Assembly: GCA_910587655.1 (NCBI GenBank)
Contig: CAJUND010000006.1
Location: forward strand, 100,829-164,828
DNA from: an uncultured Agathobacter sp.
Lineage (GTDB): Bacteria; Bacillota; Clostridia; Lachnospirales; Lachnospiraceae
DNA: 64,000 nucleotides
Reading direction: 5' to 3'
Shown piece by piece: positions 9,383 through 18,619 of the stretch. The notes under the pieces were generated by a model, which was not told the DNA's origin, searched no databases, and saw only the letters and a program-made list of their open reading frames with translations. The translations under genes and the position numbers were made by a program. The first letter of the stretch is position 1, and each line of letters begins with the position of its first letter.

Positions 9383-10315
9383 ATGAAAGTAGTATTTATG
9401 GGGACACCGGATTTTGCGGTGGATACACTGGAAGAAATCATCCGGGCGGGACATGAAGTCGTACTTGCAGTCACCCAGCCGGATAAACCAAAGGGCAGGG
9501 GAAAGGCACTGCAGTTTCCGCCCGTCAAGGAGTGCGCAATTTCCCACGGAATCGAAGTATTCCAGCCTGCCAGGGTCAAAGAGGACAGCAATATCGAATA
9601 TATCAAAAAATTCAGACCGGAAATCATTGTCGCAGCGGCGTTCGGGCAGATTCTGCCCCAGAGTCTTCTGGACCTGCCGGAGTACGGATGCATTAACGTC
9701 CATGCATCCCTTCTGCCGAAATACCGCGGGGCAGCGCCAATCCAGTGGGCAGTCATTAACGGGGAAGAGGTGACCGGCGTTACCATCCAGCGTATGGCAA
9801 TGGGAATTGATACCGGGGATATGATTGCAAAATGTGAGGTGCGTATTGCAGAGGATGAAACCGGAGGAAGCTTATTTGACAAACTGGCAGCCGCCGGGGC
9901 AAAGCTCTGTGTGGAAGCCATGGACATGCTGGAAAAAGGCACTGCGGTATTTACGCCCCAGGACCATGAAGCCGCCACGCATACCAGCATGATTACGAAA
10001 GAACTGGGAGACATTGACTGGAACCGTCCGGCAGCGGAGCTGGAGCGGCTGGTCAGGGGATTAAACCCGTGGCCGAGCGCCTATACCCGTTTAAACGGAA
10101 AAACCTTAAAAATCTGGCGGGCAGAATATCTGGATGAGGACAGTAACATGCATGCCGGAACCGTTGTACGGACCGAAAAGGATGCGCTGGTCGTGCAGAC
10201 GAAAGAGGGATGCCTTGCACTCCTGGAAGTGCAGCTTGAGGGGAAAAAACGGATGGATACCGGGGCATTTTTACGCGGGTTTCCGGTAGAAACCGGAACA
10301 GTATTAACAAATTAG
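9383..10315 (+). CDS. fmt: Methionyl-tRNA formyltransferase
   Basis: 310 residues. It transfers formyl from 10-formyltetrahydrofolate to initiator Met-tRNA. The N-terminal MKVVFMGTPDFAVDTL and the catalytic loop HASLLPKYRGAAPIQWAVI are characteristic, and the C-terminal domain is the tRNA-binding OB fold. The length is typical. GGAG precedes the ATG. It is co-directional with def, 17 bases apart. Confidence 0.97.
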   Translation: MKVVFMGTPDFAVDTLEEIIRAGHEVVLAVTQPDKPKGRGKALQFPPVKECAISHGIEVFQPARVKEDSNIEYIKKFRPEIIVAAAFGQILPQSLLDLPEYGCINVHASLLPKYRGAAPIQWAVINGEEVTGVTIQRMAMGIDTGDMIAKCEVRIAEDETGGSLFDKLAAAGAKLCVEAMDMLEKGTAVFTPQDHEAATHTSMITKELGDIDWNRPAAELERLVRGLNPWPSAYTRLNGKTLKIWRAEYLDEDSNMHAGTVVRTEKDALVVQTKEGCLALLEVQLEGKKRMDTGAFLRGFPVETGTVLTN

Positions 10316-10340
10316 TTATTTATTGGTAAAGGAGGAGAAG

Positions 10341-11045
10341 ATGCCTTACTTTTATTTTGACCGAACCTATTTTCTGGTTCTGATTGGTGCAGTCATCTGT
10401 ATGATTGCTTCTGCAATGGTAAAGAGTACCTTTAAGCGTTACAGCAGATGCAACAGCCTTTCCGGTATGACCGGGGAACAGGTGGCAATGCGTGTTCTGC
10501 ATGCAGCGGGGATTTATGATGTGACCGTGCGTCATGTACCGGGAAATCTGACGGACCATTATAATCCTGCAAATAAAACAGTAAATCTTTCCGATGTGGT
10601 CTGCTTCGGAAAATCAGTAGCATCCGCAGGGGTTGCCGCCCATGAGTGCGGACATGCCATCCAGCATGCGCACGGTTATGTGCCGCTGAAGCTGCGCACA
10701 GCGTTCCTTCCGGTGGCGCAGTTTGGTTCCGCGTTCGCATGGCCGGTCATTCTGGTGGGATTTTTTATTAACAGCCGTTCGTCAGCAGTGATTATTAACA
10801 TAGGAATCCTGATGTTTTCCTTTGCAGTAATTTTCCAGCTTCTGACGCTTCCGGTTGAGTTCAATGCTTCAAGAAGGGCGATGGAACTGCTGCGTTCCCA
10901 GGGGATTTTAGGAGACCAGGAGCTTGGGTATACAGGAAAAGTCCTTAGAGCTGCCGCCCTTACCTATGTGGCGTCTGCCGCCGCGGCAATTTTACAGCTT
11001 CTGCGGGTAATCATCCTGTTCGGGGGTAGAAGCAGTGACGACTGA
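10341..11045 (+). CDS. Membrane zinc metallopeptidase, YugP-like family
   Basis: 234 residues with an N-terminal transmembrane helix, an extended HECGHAIQH (HExxH) zinc motif in the middle, two hydrophobic segments after it and another near the C-terminus. This matches the neutral zinc metallopeptidase family typified by B. subtilis YugP, whose substrates are poorly known. I chose the ATG at 10341 because AAAGGAGGAG lies just upstream; the TTG 18 bases earlier would overlap that site. It is inserted between fmt and rsmB, a place several Clostridia use. The last 11 bases overlap rsmB. Confidence 0.88.
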   Translation: MPYFYFDRTYFLVLIGAVICMIASAMVKSTFKRYSRCNSLSGMTGEQVAMRVLHAAGIYDVTVRHVPGNLTDHYNPANKTVNLSDVVCFGKSVASAGVAAHECGHAIQHAHGYVPLKLRTAFLPVAQFGSAFAWPVILVGFFINSRSSAVIINIGILMFSFAVIFQLLTLPVEFNASRRAMELLRSQGILGDQELGYTGKVLRAAALTYVASAAAAILQLLRVIILFGGRSSDD

Positions 11046-12348
11046 AAATACGAGGGAACTGGCGCTTGACATGCTGGTTTCCATCAACGAAGAAGGGCAG
11101 TACAGCCATCTGCTCCTGCGCCAGGTACTGGAAAAATACCAGTACCTGGACAAAAAGGAGCGCGCATTTCTGACAAGGCTGACCGAGGGAACCATAGAGC
11201 GGAGGATTACCCTCGATTATGTAATTGACTCCTTTTCCAGAACAAAAGTGAATAAAATGAAACCGCTGATCCGGAACCTGCTTCGTCTTGGAGTTTACCA
11301 GATTATGTATATGGACAGCGTGCCGGATTCCGCGGCGTGCAATGAGGCGGTTAAGCTTGCCAGAAAGCACGGGTTTTCCGGTCTGTCCGGATTTGTGAAC
11401 GGTGTTTTAAGAAGCGTTGCAAGGGGATGGAAAGAGGTAACATATCCGGATGAACGGACGGCTTCTGCAAAGGCATGGTCCGTCCGTTATTCTGTGCCGG
11501 AATGGATGATTGCACTCTGGCAGGCATCATACGGGATGGAGCAGACAAGGGAAATTCTGGAAGGCTTTCAGGGGGAGTTTCCGTTGTGCATCCGTGTAAA
11601 CAAAAATAAAACCACGCCGGAAGATTTAAGGAAGAAGCTGGAAGCCGCGGGGATTACTGTGGAAGCAGCCGGAGGGCTTTCCCATGCATTTTTTGTCCGC
11701 GGTGTGGATTATCCCGCCGCGGTTCCCGGTTTTGCGGAAGGGGAATTTTATGTGCAGGATATCAGTTCCATGCGGGTGGCGGAGCTTGCTGACGTGAAAA
11801 AAGGCGATTACGTGATTGACGTCTGCGCCGCACCGGGCGGGAAAAGCATTTACCTTGCAGAGCTGCTTAAAGGCAGCGGTATGGTTGAGGCGAGGGACCT
11901 GACAGAATACAAGGTGGGAATGCTGGAAGAAAATATCAAAAGGCACGGGCTTACTAATTGTAAAGCTGTTTTAATGGACGCACTGGCGGATGACGCAGAT
12001 TCCCACGGCAGGGCGGACGTGTTAATCTGCGACCTGCCATGCTCCGGACTTGGCGTGATGGGGAAAAAAACGGATATCCGTTACAAAATGACACTGGAAA
12101 AGGCAAAAGAGCTTGCCGGTCTGCAGAGACAGATTCTGTCTGTCGTACATAACTATGTAAAGCCGGGCGGTACCCTCGTATATAGTACCTGTACGCTGCA
12201 TGATGAAGAAAACGAAAAAAATGTGGAGTGGTTTGCAAAAAACTTTCCGGAATTTGGACTGGTATCGCAGGAACAGATTTTTCCCCGCGCAGGACAGGGG
12301 GATGGATTTTTCCTTTGTAAATTTGTACGGGATGGAGCAGGGCGATGA
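11035..12348 (+). CDS. rsmB: 16S rRNA (cytosine-967-C5)-methyltransferase
   Basis: 437 residues: an N-terminal NusB-like helical RNA-binding domain (residues 1-140) followed by a Rossmann SAM-methyltransferase (VCAAPGGKSIYLAELL). The two catalytic cysteines of the NOP2/Sun family are in DLPCSGLGVMGKK and YSTCTLHDEENEKN. Translation likely begins at a GTG inside the end of the protease gene, preceded by GGGGGT; the next ATG is 36 bases downstream and would trim the NusB domain. It overlaps rlmN by four bases. Confidence 0.94.
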   Translation: MTTENTRELALDMLVSINEEGQYSHLLLRQVLEKYQYLDKKERAFLTRLTEGTIERRITLDYVIDSFSRTKVNKMKPLIRNLLRLGVYQIMYMDSVPDSAACNEAVKLARKHGFSGLSGFVNGVLRSVARGWKEVTYPDERTASAKAWSVRYSVPEWMIALWQASYGMEQTREILEGFQGEFPLCIRVNKNKTTPEDLRKKLEAAGITVEAAGGLSHAFFVRGVDYPAAVPGFAEGEFYVQDISSMRVAELADVKKGDYVIDVCAAPGGKSIYLAELLKGSGMVEARDLTEYKVGMLEENIKRHGLTNCKAVLMDALADDADSHGRADVLICDLPCSGLGVMGKKTDIRYKMTLEKAKELAGLQRQILSVVHNYVKPGGTLVYSTCTLHDEENEKNVEWFAKNFPEFGLVSQEQIFPRAGQGDGFFLCKFVRDGAGR

Positions 12349-13376
12349 ACGAAAAAACAGACATTAAATCAATGAACCTGGAAGAACTGACACAGTTTGT
12401 AACGGAACTCGGGGAAAAGAAATTCCGTGCAAAGCAGATTTATGAATGGCTTCACGTAAAGCATGCATATACATTTTCAAAAATGACAAATCTCTCCGGT
12501 GAGCTCAGGAAACGGCTGGAAGCTTCCTGCAGCATCACGGCATTAAGACAGGAGGAAGTACAGGTTTCCAGGCAGGACGGCACCAGGAAATATCTGTTTG
12601 CGCTGGAAGACGGGAATCTGATTGAGAGCGTGCTGATGAGGTATAAGCATGGAAATTCCGTGTGCATCTCCTCCCAGGCGGGCTGCCGGATGGGATGCGT
12701 ATTCTGTGCATCCACACTCGGCGGTCTGGTACGGAACCTGACAGCGGCGGAAATGCTTGACCAGGTCTATGCAATCGGAAAAGATACCGGGGAGCGGGTT
12801 TCCCATGTGGTTGTTATGGGAACCGGGGAGCCGCTGGATAACTATGTACAGCTTGTAAAATTTATAGGTATGCTTACGGATGAAAACGGGCTGCATATCA
12901 GCCAGAGAAACCTTACCGTGTCTACCTGCGGGATTGTCCCCCGCATCCGGGAGCTTGCCGGCAGGCAGTTTGCCATTACGCTGGCGCTTTCCCTGCATGC
13001 GCCGAACCAGGAAAAACGCAGGGAGCTGATGCCGGTTGCAAACAGATATGAGATTCATGAGGTAGTGGATGCCTGCCGGTATTATTTTGAAAAGACCGGA
13101 CGCAGGATCACCTTTGAATACAGCCTTGTGGGCGGCGTGAATGACAGTAAAGAGGATGCCGGGGAGCTGTGTAAGCTGCTTTCAGGCATGAACTGCCATG
13201 TAAACCTGATTCCGGTCAATCCGGTACGGGAAAATCATTTTATACCGTCAGATACCCGCGCGACAGCGGCTTTTAAGGAAAAACTGGAAAAAAACGGATT
13301 AAATGTGACGGTGCGGCGGGAAATGGGATGCGATATTGACGGCGCATGCGGACAGCTGCGGCACAGATATCTGTAG
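12345..13376 (+). CDS. rlmN: Dual-specificity 23S rRNA/tRNA adenine-C2 methyltransferase
   Basis: 343-residue radical-SAM enzyme that methylates A2503 of 23S rRNA and A37 of some tRNAs. The CxxxCxxC cluster is CRMGCVFC; the conserved C-terminal cysteine that carries the methyl intermediate is in MGCDIDGACGQLRHRY. Nearby PVNPVREN is also typical. Its ATG overlaps the rsmB stop. The pairing of rsmB and rlmN upstream of prpC-prkC is a standard Firmicute arrangement. Confidence 0.96.
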   Translation: MNEKTDIKSMNLEELTQFVTELGEKKFRAKQIYEWLHVKHAYTFSKMTNLSGELRKRLEASCSITALRQEEVQVSRQDGTRKYLFALEDGNLIESVLMRYKHGNSVCISSQAGCRMGCVFCASTLGGLVRNLTAAEMLDQVYAIGKDTGERVSHVVVMGTGEPLDNYVQLVKFIGMLTDENGLHISQRNLTVSTCGIVPRIRELAGRQFAITLALSLHAPNQEKRRELMPVANRYEIHEVVDACRYYFEKTGRRITFEYSLVGGVNDSKEDAGELCKLLSGMNCHVNLIPVNPVRENHFIPSDTRATAAFKEKLEKNGLNVTVRREMGCDIDGACGQLRHRYL

Positions 13377-13460
13377 CAGTACTTGCCAAATACCATAAGA
13401 ATGTGGTAATATTTACAGATGATGGGATGATATGCTCCACTATGAGAAAGGATAAGACGG

Positions 13461-14186
13461 ATGAAGACGTATTCCATGACGGATACCGGCATCATGCGGG
13501 AAATGAACCAGGACTATTTCTTTGCATCAGATGAACCCGTTGGAAACCTCCCCAACCTTTATATCGTGGCAGACGGGATGGGAGGTCACAGGGCTGGCGA
13601 TTATGCTTCACGCTATACGACACAGCGTGTGGTTGCGTCGGTGTCCAGAAATCGGGACGAGGAACCGGTAACGATATTAAAAGAAGCAATTACAACTGCA
13701 AACAGGCTCCTGATTGAGGAAGCGGCAGAAGATGAGTCGAGGCGCGGAATGGGCACGACTCTGGTTGCCGCGACAATTATGGACGGCAGGCTTTTTGTTG
13801 CGAATATTGGGGACAGCAGGCTTTATCTGGTTGACCGTGATATCCGCCAGATTACAAGGGACCATTCCCTTGTGGCGGAAATGGTGAGAATCGGGGAAGT
13901 TGATGTCCAGACAGCAAGGGAACATCCGGATAAAAATATTATTACCCGTGCGATTGGTGCCGGGGCCGGCGTGGAGGCGGATTTCTTTGAAATTGAACTG
14001 GCGCCGGGAAACCAGATTTTAATCTGTACTGATGGTCTGACCAATATGGTGGAGGATTCTGTAATCCGTGATATTATGCTGCGTGCGGATCCCCTCGAAA
14101 AACGGGTGGGGCTGCTGGTTGAGACTGCAAACCATAACGGAGGCAGGGACAATATTACAGTAATGATTATAGAACCATTTATGTAA
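13461..14186 (+). CDS. prpC: PP2C-type Ser/Thr protein phosphatase
   Basis: 241 residues. It removes phosphate from serine and threonine residues phosphorylated by the kinase encoded next. Metal-binding aspartates are in VADGMGGHRAGDYAS, ICTDGLTNMVED and GGRDNITVMII. N-terminal SMTDTGIMREMNQDYFF is typical of bacterial PrpC/Stp. AAGGAT precedes the ATG. The 84-base gap after rlmN holds no convincing terminator. Confidence 0.95.
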   Translation: MKTYSMTDTGIMREMNQDYFFASDEPVGNLPNLYIVADGMGGHRAGDYASRYTTQRVVASVSRNRDEEPVTILKEAITTANRLLIEEAAEDESRRGMGTTLVAATIMDGRLFVANIGDSRLYLVDRDIRQITRDHSLVAEMVRIGEVDVQTAREHPDKNIITRAIGAGAGVEADFFEIELAPGNQILICTDGLTNMVEDSVIRDIMLRADPLEKRVGLLVETANHNGGRDNITVMIIEPFM

Positions 14187-14230
14187 CTGTGCGGGTAAGC
14201 AGTTACCCAGTTTCTTGATGAGGTGAAAAT

Positions 14231-16339
14231 ATGTTGACAGTTGGTACGTATTTAGCGGATCGCTATGAAATCCTTAGCAAAATCGGCGCGGGGGGAATGT
14301 CGGATGTCTACAAGGCAAAAGACCATATCCTCGGCAGGTTTGTGGCGATTAAGGTATTAAAACCGGAATTTTCCGAGGACAGGGGGTTTGTGTCCAAATT
14401 CCGTACGGAAGCACAGTCCGCGGCAGGACTTGAGCATCCGAATATAGTAAATATTTATGATGTTGGAAGTGAAGAGGGACTCTATTATATTGTCATGGAA
14501 TATGTAGAGGGAATTACTCTTAAGACATACATTGAAAAAAAAGGACAGCTGTCCTTTAAAGAAGCAGTAAGTATTGCAATTCAGGTGGCAAGGGGGATTG
14601 AATCTGCGCATGCCAAGCAGATTACCCACCGGGATATCAAGCCGCAGAATATTATAATTTCCACAGAAGGCAAGGTCAAGGTGACGGATTTTGGCATTGC
14701 AAAGGCAGCTTCCTCCAATACCATCAGCTCTGATGTCATGGGATCTGTGCATTACTCCTCCCCGGAACAGGCAAGAAACGGGTTTGTGGACGGCAGGAGC
14801 GATATCTATTCCCTGGGTATTGTGATGTATGAAATGGTGACCGGGCGCGTGCCGTTTGACGGCGATACAACGGTTGCGGTTGCAATCCAGCATCTGCAGG
14901 AGGAGATGACGCCGCCGGGCAACTATGCGGAAAATCTTCCGGTCAGCCTCGAAAAAATCATTGTAAAATGCGCACAGAAAAATCCGGACCGCCGTTACCA
15001 GACAATTGAAGAATTACTGGACGACCTGCGTAAGTCACTGCAGACGCCGGATGAGGATTTTGTTGTGATTGCGCCGCTTGTTGATAATGGAAAAACCAAG
15101 GTTATCAGCGAAGAGGAGCTGCGCCAGATAAAAGAGCAGCGCCAGCCCGTGGAACAGCGCGCACAGGAGCCTGTAAGCAGCCGTCCTGCACAGGAGACGG
15201 TTTATGGGGAAGATGAAGACGATGATGAAGATATGGAAGATGATGACGGGGACTTAAACCCGAAGATGGATAAGGCGGTAACAATCATGGCGATTGTTGT
15301 GGCGGCGATTATCCTGATTGTCATTATTTATCTGATCGGAAGCTTTTTTGACCTGTTCCATACAGGCGGAAAGCAGCCGGAGTCACAGACCGAGACACAG
15401 ACTGAAACGGAAAGCGAATCAGAGAGCGCTGCAGAAGAGAAGATTGTGGTAGAGAATGTACGCGGGAAGACACAGCAGGAGGCACAGAATATCCTTGAGG
15501 CACAGGGACTGTTTATGTTTGTTATTGCAGAACAGAAGTCTGACCAGCCGGAAGGAACTGTTTTAGAGCAGGATCCGATCGGGGGCAGTTCCGTGGAAAA
15601 GGGCACGACAGTCAATGTCATTGTTGCAGGTACTGAAAATATTAACTATACAGATGACGATAATAATGAGGAAAATATTCCGGTTCCGAGCGTGGTTGGA
15701 AAGATGGAAAAAGATGCAGCCAGCATGCTGGAGGCAGCAGGTTTCCGTGTAAGCAAATCCTATCAGTATAACAGCTCCGTTGATGCCGGAAAGGTAATTT
15801 CCCAGAGCCCGAACGGAGGTACAGCACCGAAGGGAAGTACCGTAACCATTGTAATCAGCCAGGGAGAACAGTCTGTGACGGTTCCGAACGTGGTAGGAGA
15901 TACAAAGGATACTGCAAACAGTAAACTGACCAAAGAGGGGCTGAAGGTGGACGTCAAGGAGGCCTACGATAATTCTGTTCCGGCAGGACAGGTAATCCGT
16001 CAGAGCATTGCCGGAGGCAAAGTGGTTCCGGCCGGAACGACGGTTACGATTACAGTAAGCCTTGGTCCGGAAGAGTCAAAGACGTACAGTTTTAATAAAA
16101 CCTACAGTGCACCGGAAAATGCAGTCAGTGCAAGCTATACGGTAACCGGAAGCAACGGGGTGACTTATGACAGTGGGACGGTGGATGTCGATGGCTCCCT
16201 CACAGTATCTGTATCCGATATGGAATGTGATTCCGGAACAGTGACGATTACCTGGACCATTGAAGTAATTGACGAAGAAGGACTTTCGGAAACCTCCACA
16301 AGGCAGGAAAGCCACTCTGTTAAATTCACGAAGCAATAG
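14231..16339 (+). CDS. prkC: PASTA-domain Ser/Thr protein kinase
   Basis: 702 residues. A cytosolic kinase domain (about 10-270; VAIKVLK, HRDIKPQN, TDFGIAKA) is joined by an acidic linker to one transmembrane helix (about 350-373), then a Thr/Glu-rich spacer and three extracellular PASTA repeats (about 405-617; PSVVGK, PNVVGD cores), ending in an extra beta-rich domain of about 85 residues. PASTA kinases sense muropeptides or lipid II and control growth and germination. Only three PASTA units plus an unrelated terminal domain is a modest variation. It forms an opposed pair with prpC, 44 bases upstream. Confidence 0.96.
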   Translation: MLTVGTYLADRYEILSKIGAGGMSDVYKAKDHILGRFVAIKVLKPEFSEDRGFVSKFRTEAQSAAGLEHPNIVNIYDVGSEEGLYYIVMEYVEGITLKTYIEKKGQLSFKEAVSIAIQVARGIESAHAKQITHRDIKPQNIIISTEGKVKVTDFGIAKAASSNTISSDVMGSVHYSSPEQARNGFVDGRSDIYSLGIVMYEMVTGRVPFDGDTTVAVAIQHLQEEMTPPGNYAENLPVSLEKIIVKCAQKNPDRRYQTIEELLDDLRKSLQTPDEDFVVIAPLVDNGKTKVISEEELRQIKEQRQPVEQRAQEPVSSRPAQETVYGEDEDDDEDMEDDDGDLNPKMDKAVTIMAIVVAAIILIVIIYLIGSFFDLFHTGGKQPESQTETQTETESESESAAEEKIVVENVRGKTQQEAQNILEAQGLFMFVIAEQKSDQPEGTVLEQDPIGGSSVEKGTTVNVIVAGTENINYTDDDNNEENIPVPSVVGKMEKDAASMLEAAGFRVSKSYQYNSSVDAGKVISQSPNGGTAPKGSTVTIVISQGEQSVTVPNVVGDTKDTANSKLTKEGLKVDVKEAYDNSVPAGQVIRQSIAGGKVVPAGTTVTITVSLGPEESKTYSFNKTYSAPENAVSASYTVTGSNGVTYDSGTVDVDGSLTVSVSDMECDSGTVTITWTIEVIDEEGLSETSTRQESHSVKFTKQ

Positions 16340-16346
16340 GTTTTAT

Positions 16347-17210
16347 ATGCAGGGAAAAATTATTAAAGGAATTTCCGGTTTCTACTATGTTTACGTGGCA
16401 GAAACCGGAATTTATGAATGTAAGGCAAAGGGCATTTTCCGTAACCAGAAGGTAAAACCACTGGTTGGGGATGATGTGGAAATTGCAGTGCTGGATGAAG
16501 AAAAAAGAACCGGAAACGTAGAAAAAATTTTTCCACGGAAAACGGAATTAATCCGTCCTGCAGTTGCAAACATAGATATGGCGCTGCTTATTTTTGCGGC
16601 GGCAAAGCCGGAACCAAACTTTAATTTACTGGACCGGTTTTTATGCATGATGGAATACCAGAACGTACCGGTTATGATATGCTTTAATAAATGTGACCTG
16701 GTTACGGAAGAAAAAAGAAGGCAGCTTGCAGATATTTATGAACCGGCGGGGTATGAACTGTGTTTTACCAGCGTGGAAAGCGGGGAGAATACAGAGATTT
16801 TAAAAAAGCGTCTGCGTGGGAAAACAACTGCGGTGGCAGGCCCTTCCGGTGTCGGCAAGTCTTCCCTGGTTAACTGCATGCAGAGTCTGGTTCATATGCA
16901 GACCGGGGAAATCAGTGAAAAAATTTCCCGTGGCAGGCATACGACAAGGCATACGCAGCTGATTCCGTTAGGGGAACAGACATACATTATGGATACGCCG
17001 GGATTCAGTTCCATGGATCTGCCGGGATTTACGAAGGATGTGCTTGGGACATGCTATCCGGAATTTGTCCGTTATGAGCCAACATGCCGCTTTAGTGGCT
17101 GCAGCCATATTGAAGAGCCGGACTGCGGGGTGAAAAAGGCACTGGAAGAGGGAAACATCAGTCCGGTGCGTTATGAGAATTATAAAATTCTTTATAAGAG
17201 TAAAATGTAG
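16347..17210 (+). CDS. rsgA: Small ribosomal subunit biogenesis GTPase
   Basis: 287-residue circularly permuted GTPase that checks late 30S assembly. N-terminal OB fold, then the G4 motif (CFNKCDL), G1 (GPSGVGKSSLVN) and G3 (DTPGFSS) in permuted order, and a C-terminal zinc finger (CYPEF, CRFSGCSH, CGVKKAL). The ATG at 16347 is chosen over an earlier in-frame ATG inside prkC because MQGKIIKGISGFYYV is the family start. No strong ribosome-binding site is visible; seven bases after the prkC stop, coupling is likely. Confidence 0.95.
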   Translation: MQGKIIKGISGFYYVYVAETGIYECKAKGIFRNQKVKPLVGDDVEIAVLDEEKRTGNVEKIFPRKTELIRPAVANIDMALLIFAAAKPEPNFNLLDRFLCMMEYQNVPVMICFNKCDLVTEEKRRQLADIYEPAGYELCFTSVESGENTEILKKRLRGKTTAVAGPSGVGKSSLVNCMQSLVHMQTGEISEKISRGRHTTRHTQLIPLGEQTYIMDTPGFSSMDLPGFTKDVLGTCYPEFVRYEPTCRFSGCSHIEEPDCGVKKALEEGNISPVRYENYKILYKSKM

Positions 17211-17242
17211 TGCATGGGTTGTACCAGCATGGAGGAGAACAA

Positions 17243-17914
17243 ATGAATTTTTTATCACCATCCATTTTGTCAGCAGATTTTGCAAGACTTGGGGAACAGA
17301 TCAGGCTTCTTGATGAGGCTGGCGCTGATTATGTACATATTGATGTAATGGGTGGATGCTTTGTACCAAGTATCAGTTTTGGGCTTCCGGTTGTACAGGC
17401 AGTCCGAAGGGAGACCGGGCGGGTGCTGGATCTGCACCTGATGGTTGAGGAGCCTGAGAGGTATATTTCGGATTTTGCAGAGGCAGGAGCAGATATTATC
17501 ACTGTCCATGCAGAGGCGTGCAGGCATCTGGACCACACCATCGGGGCGGTAAAAAAACAGGGAATCCGGGCAGGCGTTGCAGTTAATCCAGCCACGCCGG
17601 TGGAAATTCTGCATAATATAATTGCAGAAGTGGACATGGTGCTTGTCATGACTGTCAATCCGGGATTTGGAGGACAGAAGCTGATTCCGTATACCCTGGA
17701 CAAGGTGCGCGAAGTGAAAGCACTTGTGGATGAGCTTGGGCTTAAGACCGATATTGAAGTGGACGGGGGCATTCATCTGGGAAATGCAGCATCTGTTCTG
17801 GAGGCCGGGGCAAATGTAATTGTGGCTGGCTCCGCTGTTTTTAAGGGTGATATCAGGAAAAACACAGGCAGTTTTCTAAATATAATGCAAAAGGAAGGAA
17901 GGAAGTGCATATGA
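17243..17914 (+). CDS. rpe: Ribulose-phosphate 3-epimerase
   Basis: 223-residue TIM barrel that interconverts ribulose 5-phosphate and xylulose 5-phosphate. Motifs: LSPSILSADFARLGEQ, VHIDVMGGCFVP, MTVNPGFGGQKLI, EVDGGIHLGN. Normally the second motif reads HxDVMDG; here it is VMGG, so the aspartate that acts as a catalytic acid or metal ligand in characterised enzymes appears replaced by glycine, which is worth noting. GGAGGAG precedes the ATG; the upstream in-frame ATG has none. Its stop overlaps the thiN ATG. Confidence 0.93.
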   Translation: MNFLSPSILSADFARLGEQIRLLDEAGADYVHIDVMGGCFVPSISFGLPVVQAVRRETGRVLDLHLMVEEPERYISDFAEAGADIITVHAEACRHLDHTIGAVKKQGIRAGVAVNPATPVEILHNIIAEVDMVLVMTVNPGFGGQKLIPYTLDKVREVKALVDELGLKTDIEVDGGIHLGNAASVLEAGANVIVAGSAVFKGDIRKNTGSFLNIMQKEGRKCI

Positions 17915-18558
17915 AATACTTAATTGTTACAGGGGGAATGACGACAGACGAAATAATCACAAACGTTATAAAAAAGGGCGGTTATGAGGTGGTAATTGCC
18001 GTGGATTCAGGCACGGAATTTCTTTACCGCGCAGGAATCATTCCGGATATTATTGTAGGCGACCTGGACTCCGCCAATCCGGATATCATTGATTATTACC
18101 GTGATTTTGAATATATTGACTTTTGTATCTTAAAACCCGAAAAAGATGATACGGACACGGAACATGCGATTCATGAGGCAGTCCGCCGCGGCGCCAGTGA
18201 TATCACAATTGTCGGGGGAACAGGGACAAGGCTGGACCATGTGCTTGGAAATATTACCCTGCTTGGCATCGGACTCGAACACCAGGTACCGATTACCATT
18301 ATTGATGAGCATAACAGAATCCGCATGATAAACCAGCCAATCGTGCTTAAGAAAAAAGACCAGTACGGAAAGTATATTTCCCTCCTGCCGTTTTCAGGCG
18401 AGGTAACAGGCGTGACCTTAAAGGGACTCAAGTATTCCCTGGATAACTTTACCATGGGCGGGTTTAACGCACGGGGAATCAGCAATGAAATTGTGGAAGA
18501 CGAGGCGTCCATCAGTCTGACTTCCGGACAGCTGCTGGTGATTGAGTCGAGGGATTAA
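17911..18558 (+). CDS. thiN: Thiamine pyrophosphokinase
   Basis: 215 residues. It transfers pyrophosphate from ATP to thiamine to give thiamine diphosphate. The signature AVDSGTEFLYRAG, IVGDLDSANPD and KPEKDDTDTEHAI carries the acidic metal ligands. ATGA overlap with rpe and GGAAGGAAG just upstream fix the start. It ends the rsgA-rpe-thiN group as in Bacillus. No spoVM-like small gene is apparent in the 61 bases that follow. Confidence 0.94.
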   Translation: MKYLIVTGGMTTDEIITNVIKKGGYEVVIAVDSGTEFLYRAGIIPDIIVGDLDSANPDIIDYYRDFEYIDFCILKPEKDDTDTEHAIHEAVRRGASDITIVGGTGTRLDHVLGNITLLGIGLEHQVPITIIDEHNRIRMINQPIVLKKKDQYGKYISLLPFSGEVTGVTLKGLKYSLDNFTMGGFNARGISNEIVEDEASISLTSGQLLVIESRD

Positions 18559-18619
18559 ATAATTTGGGAAAGGCAGAAAATTCTGGAATACGGGGTTTTC
18601 TGGACAGGTAAGGATAAAA

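Noticed and set aside
9100..10014. Long minus-strand frame of 304 codons
   Set aside because: It is the antisense shadow of def and fmt, whose proteins carry all family motifs.
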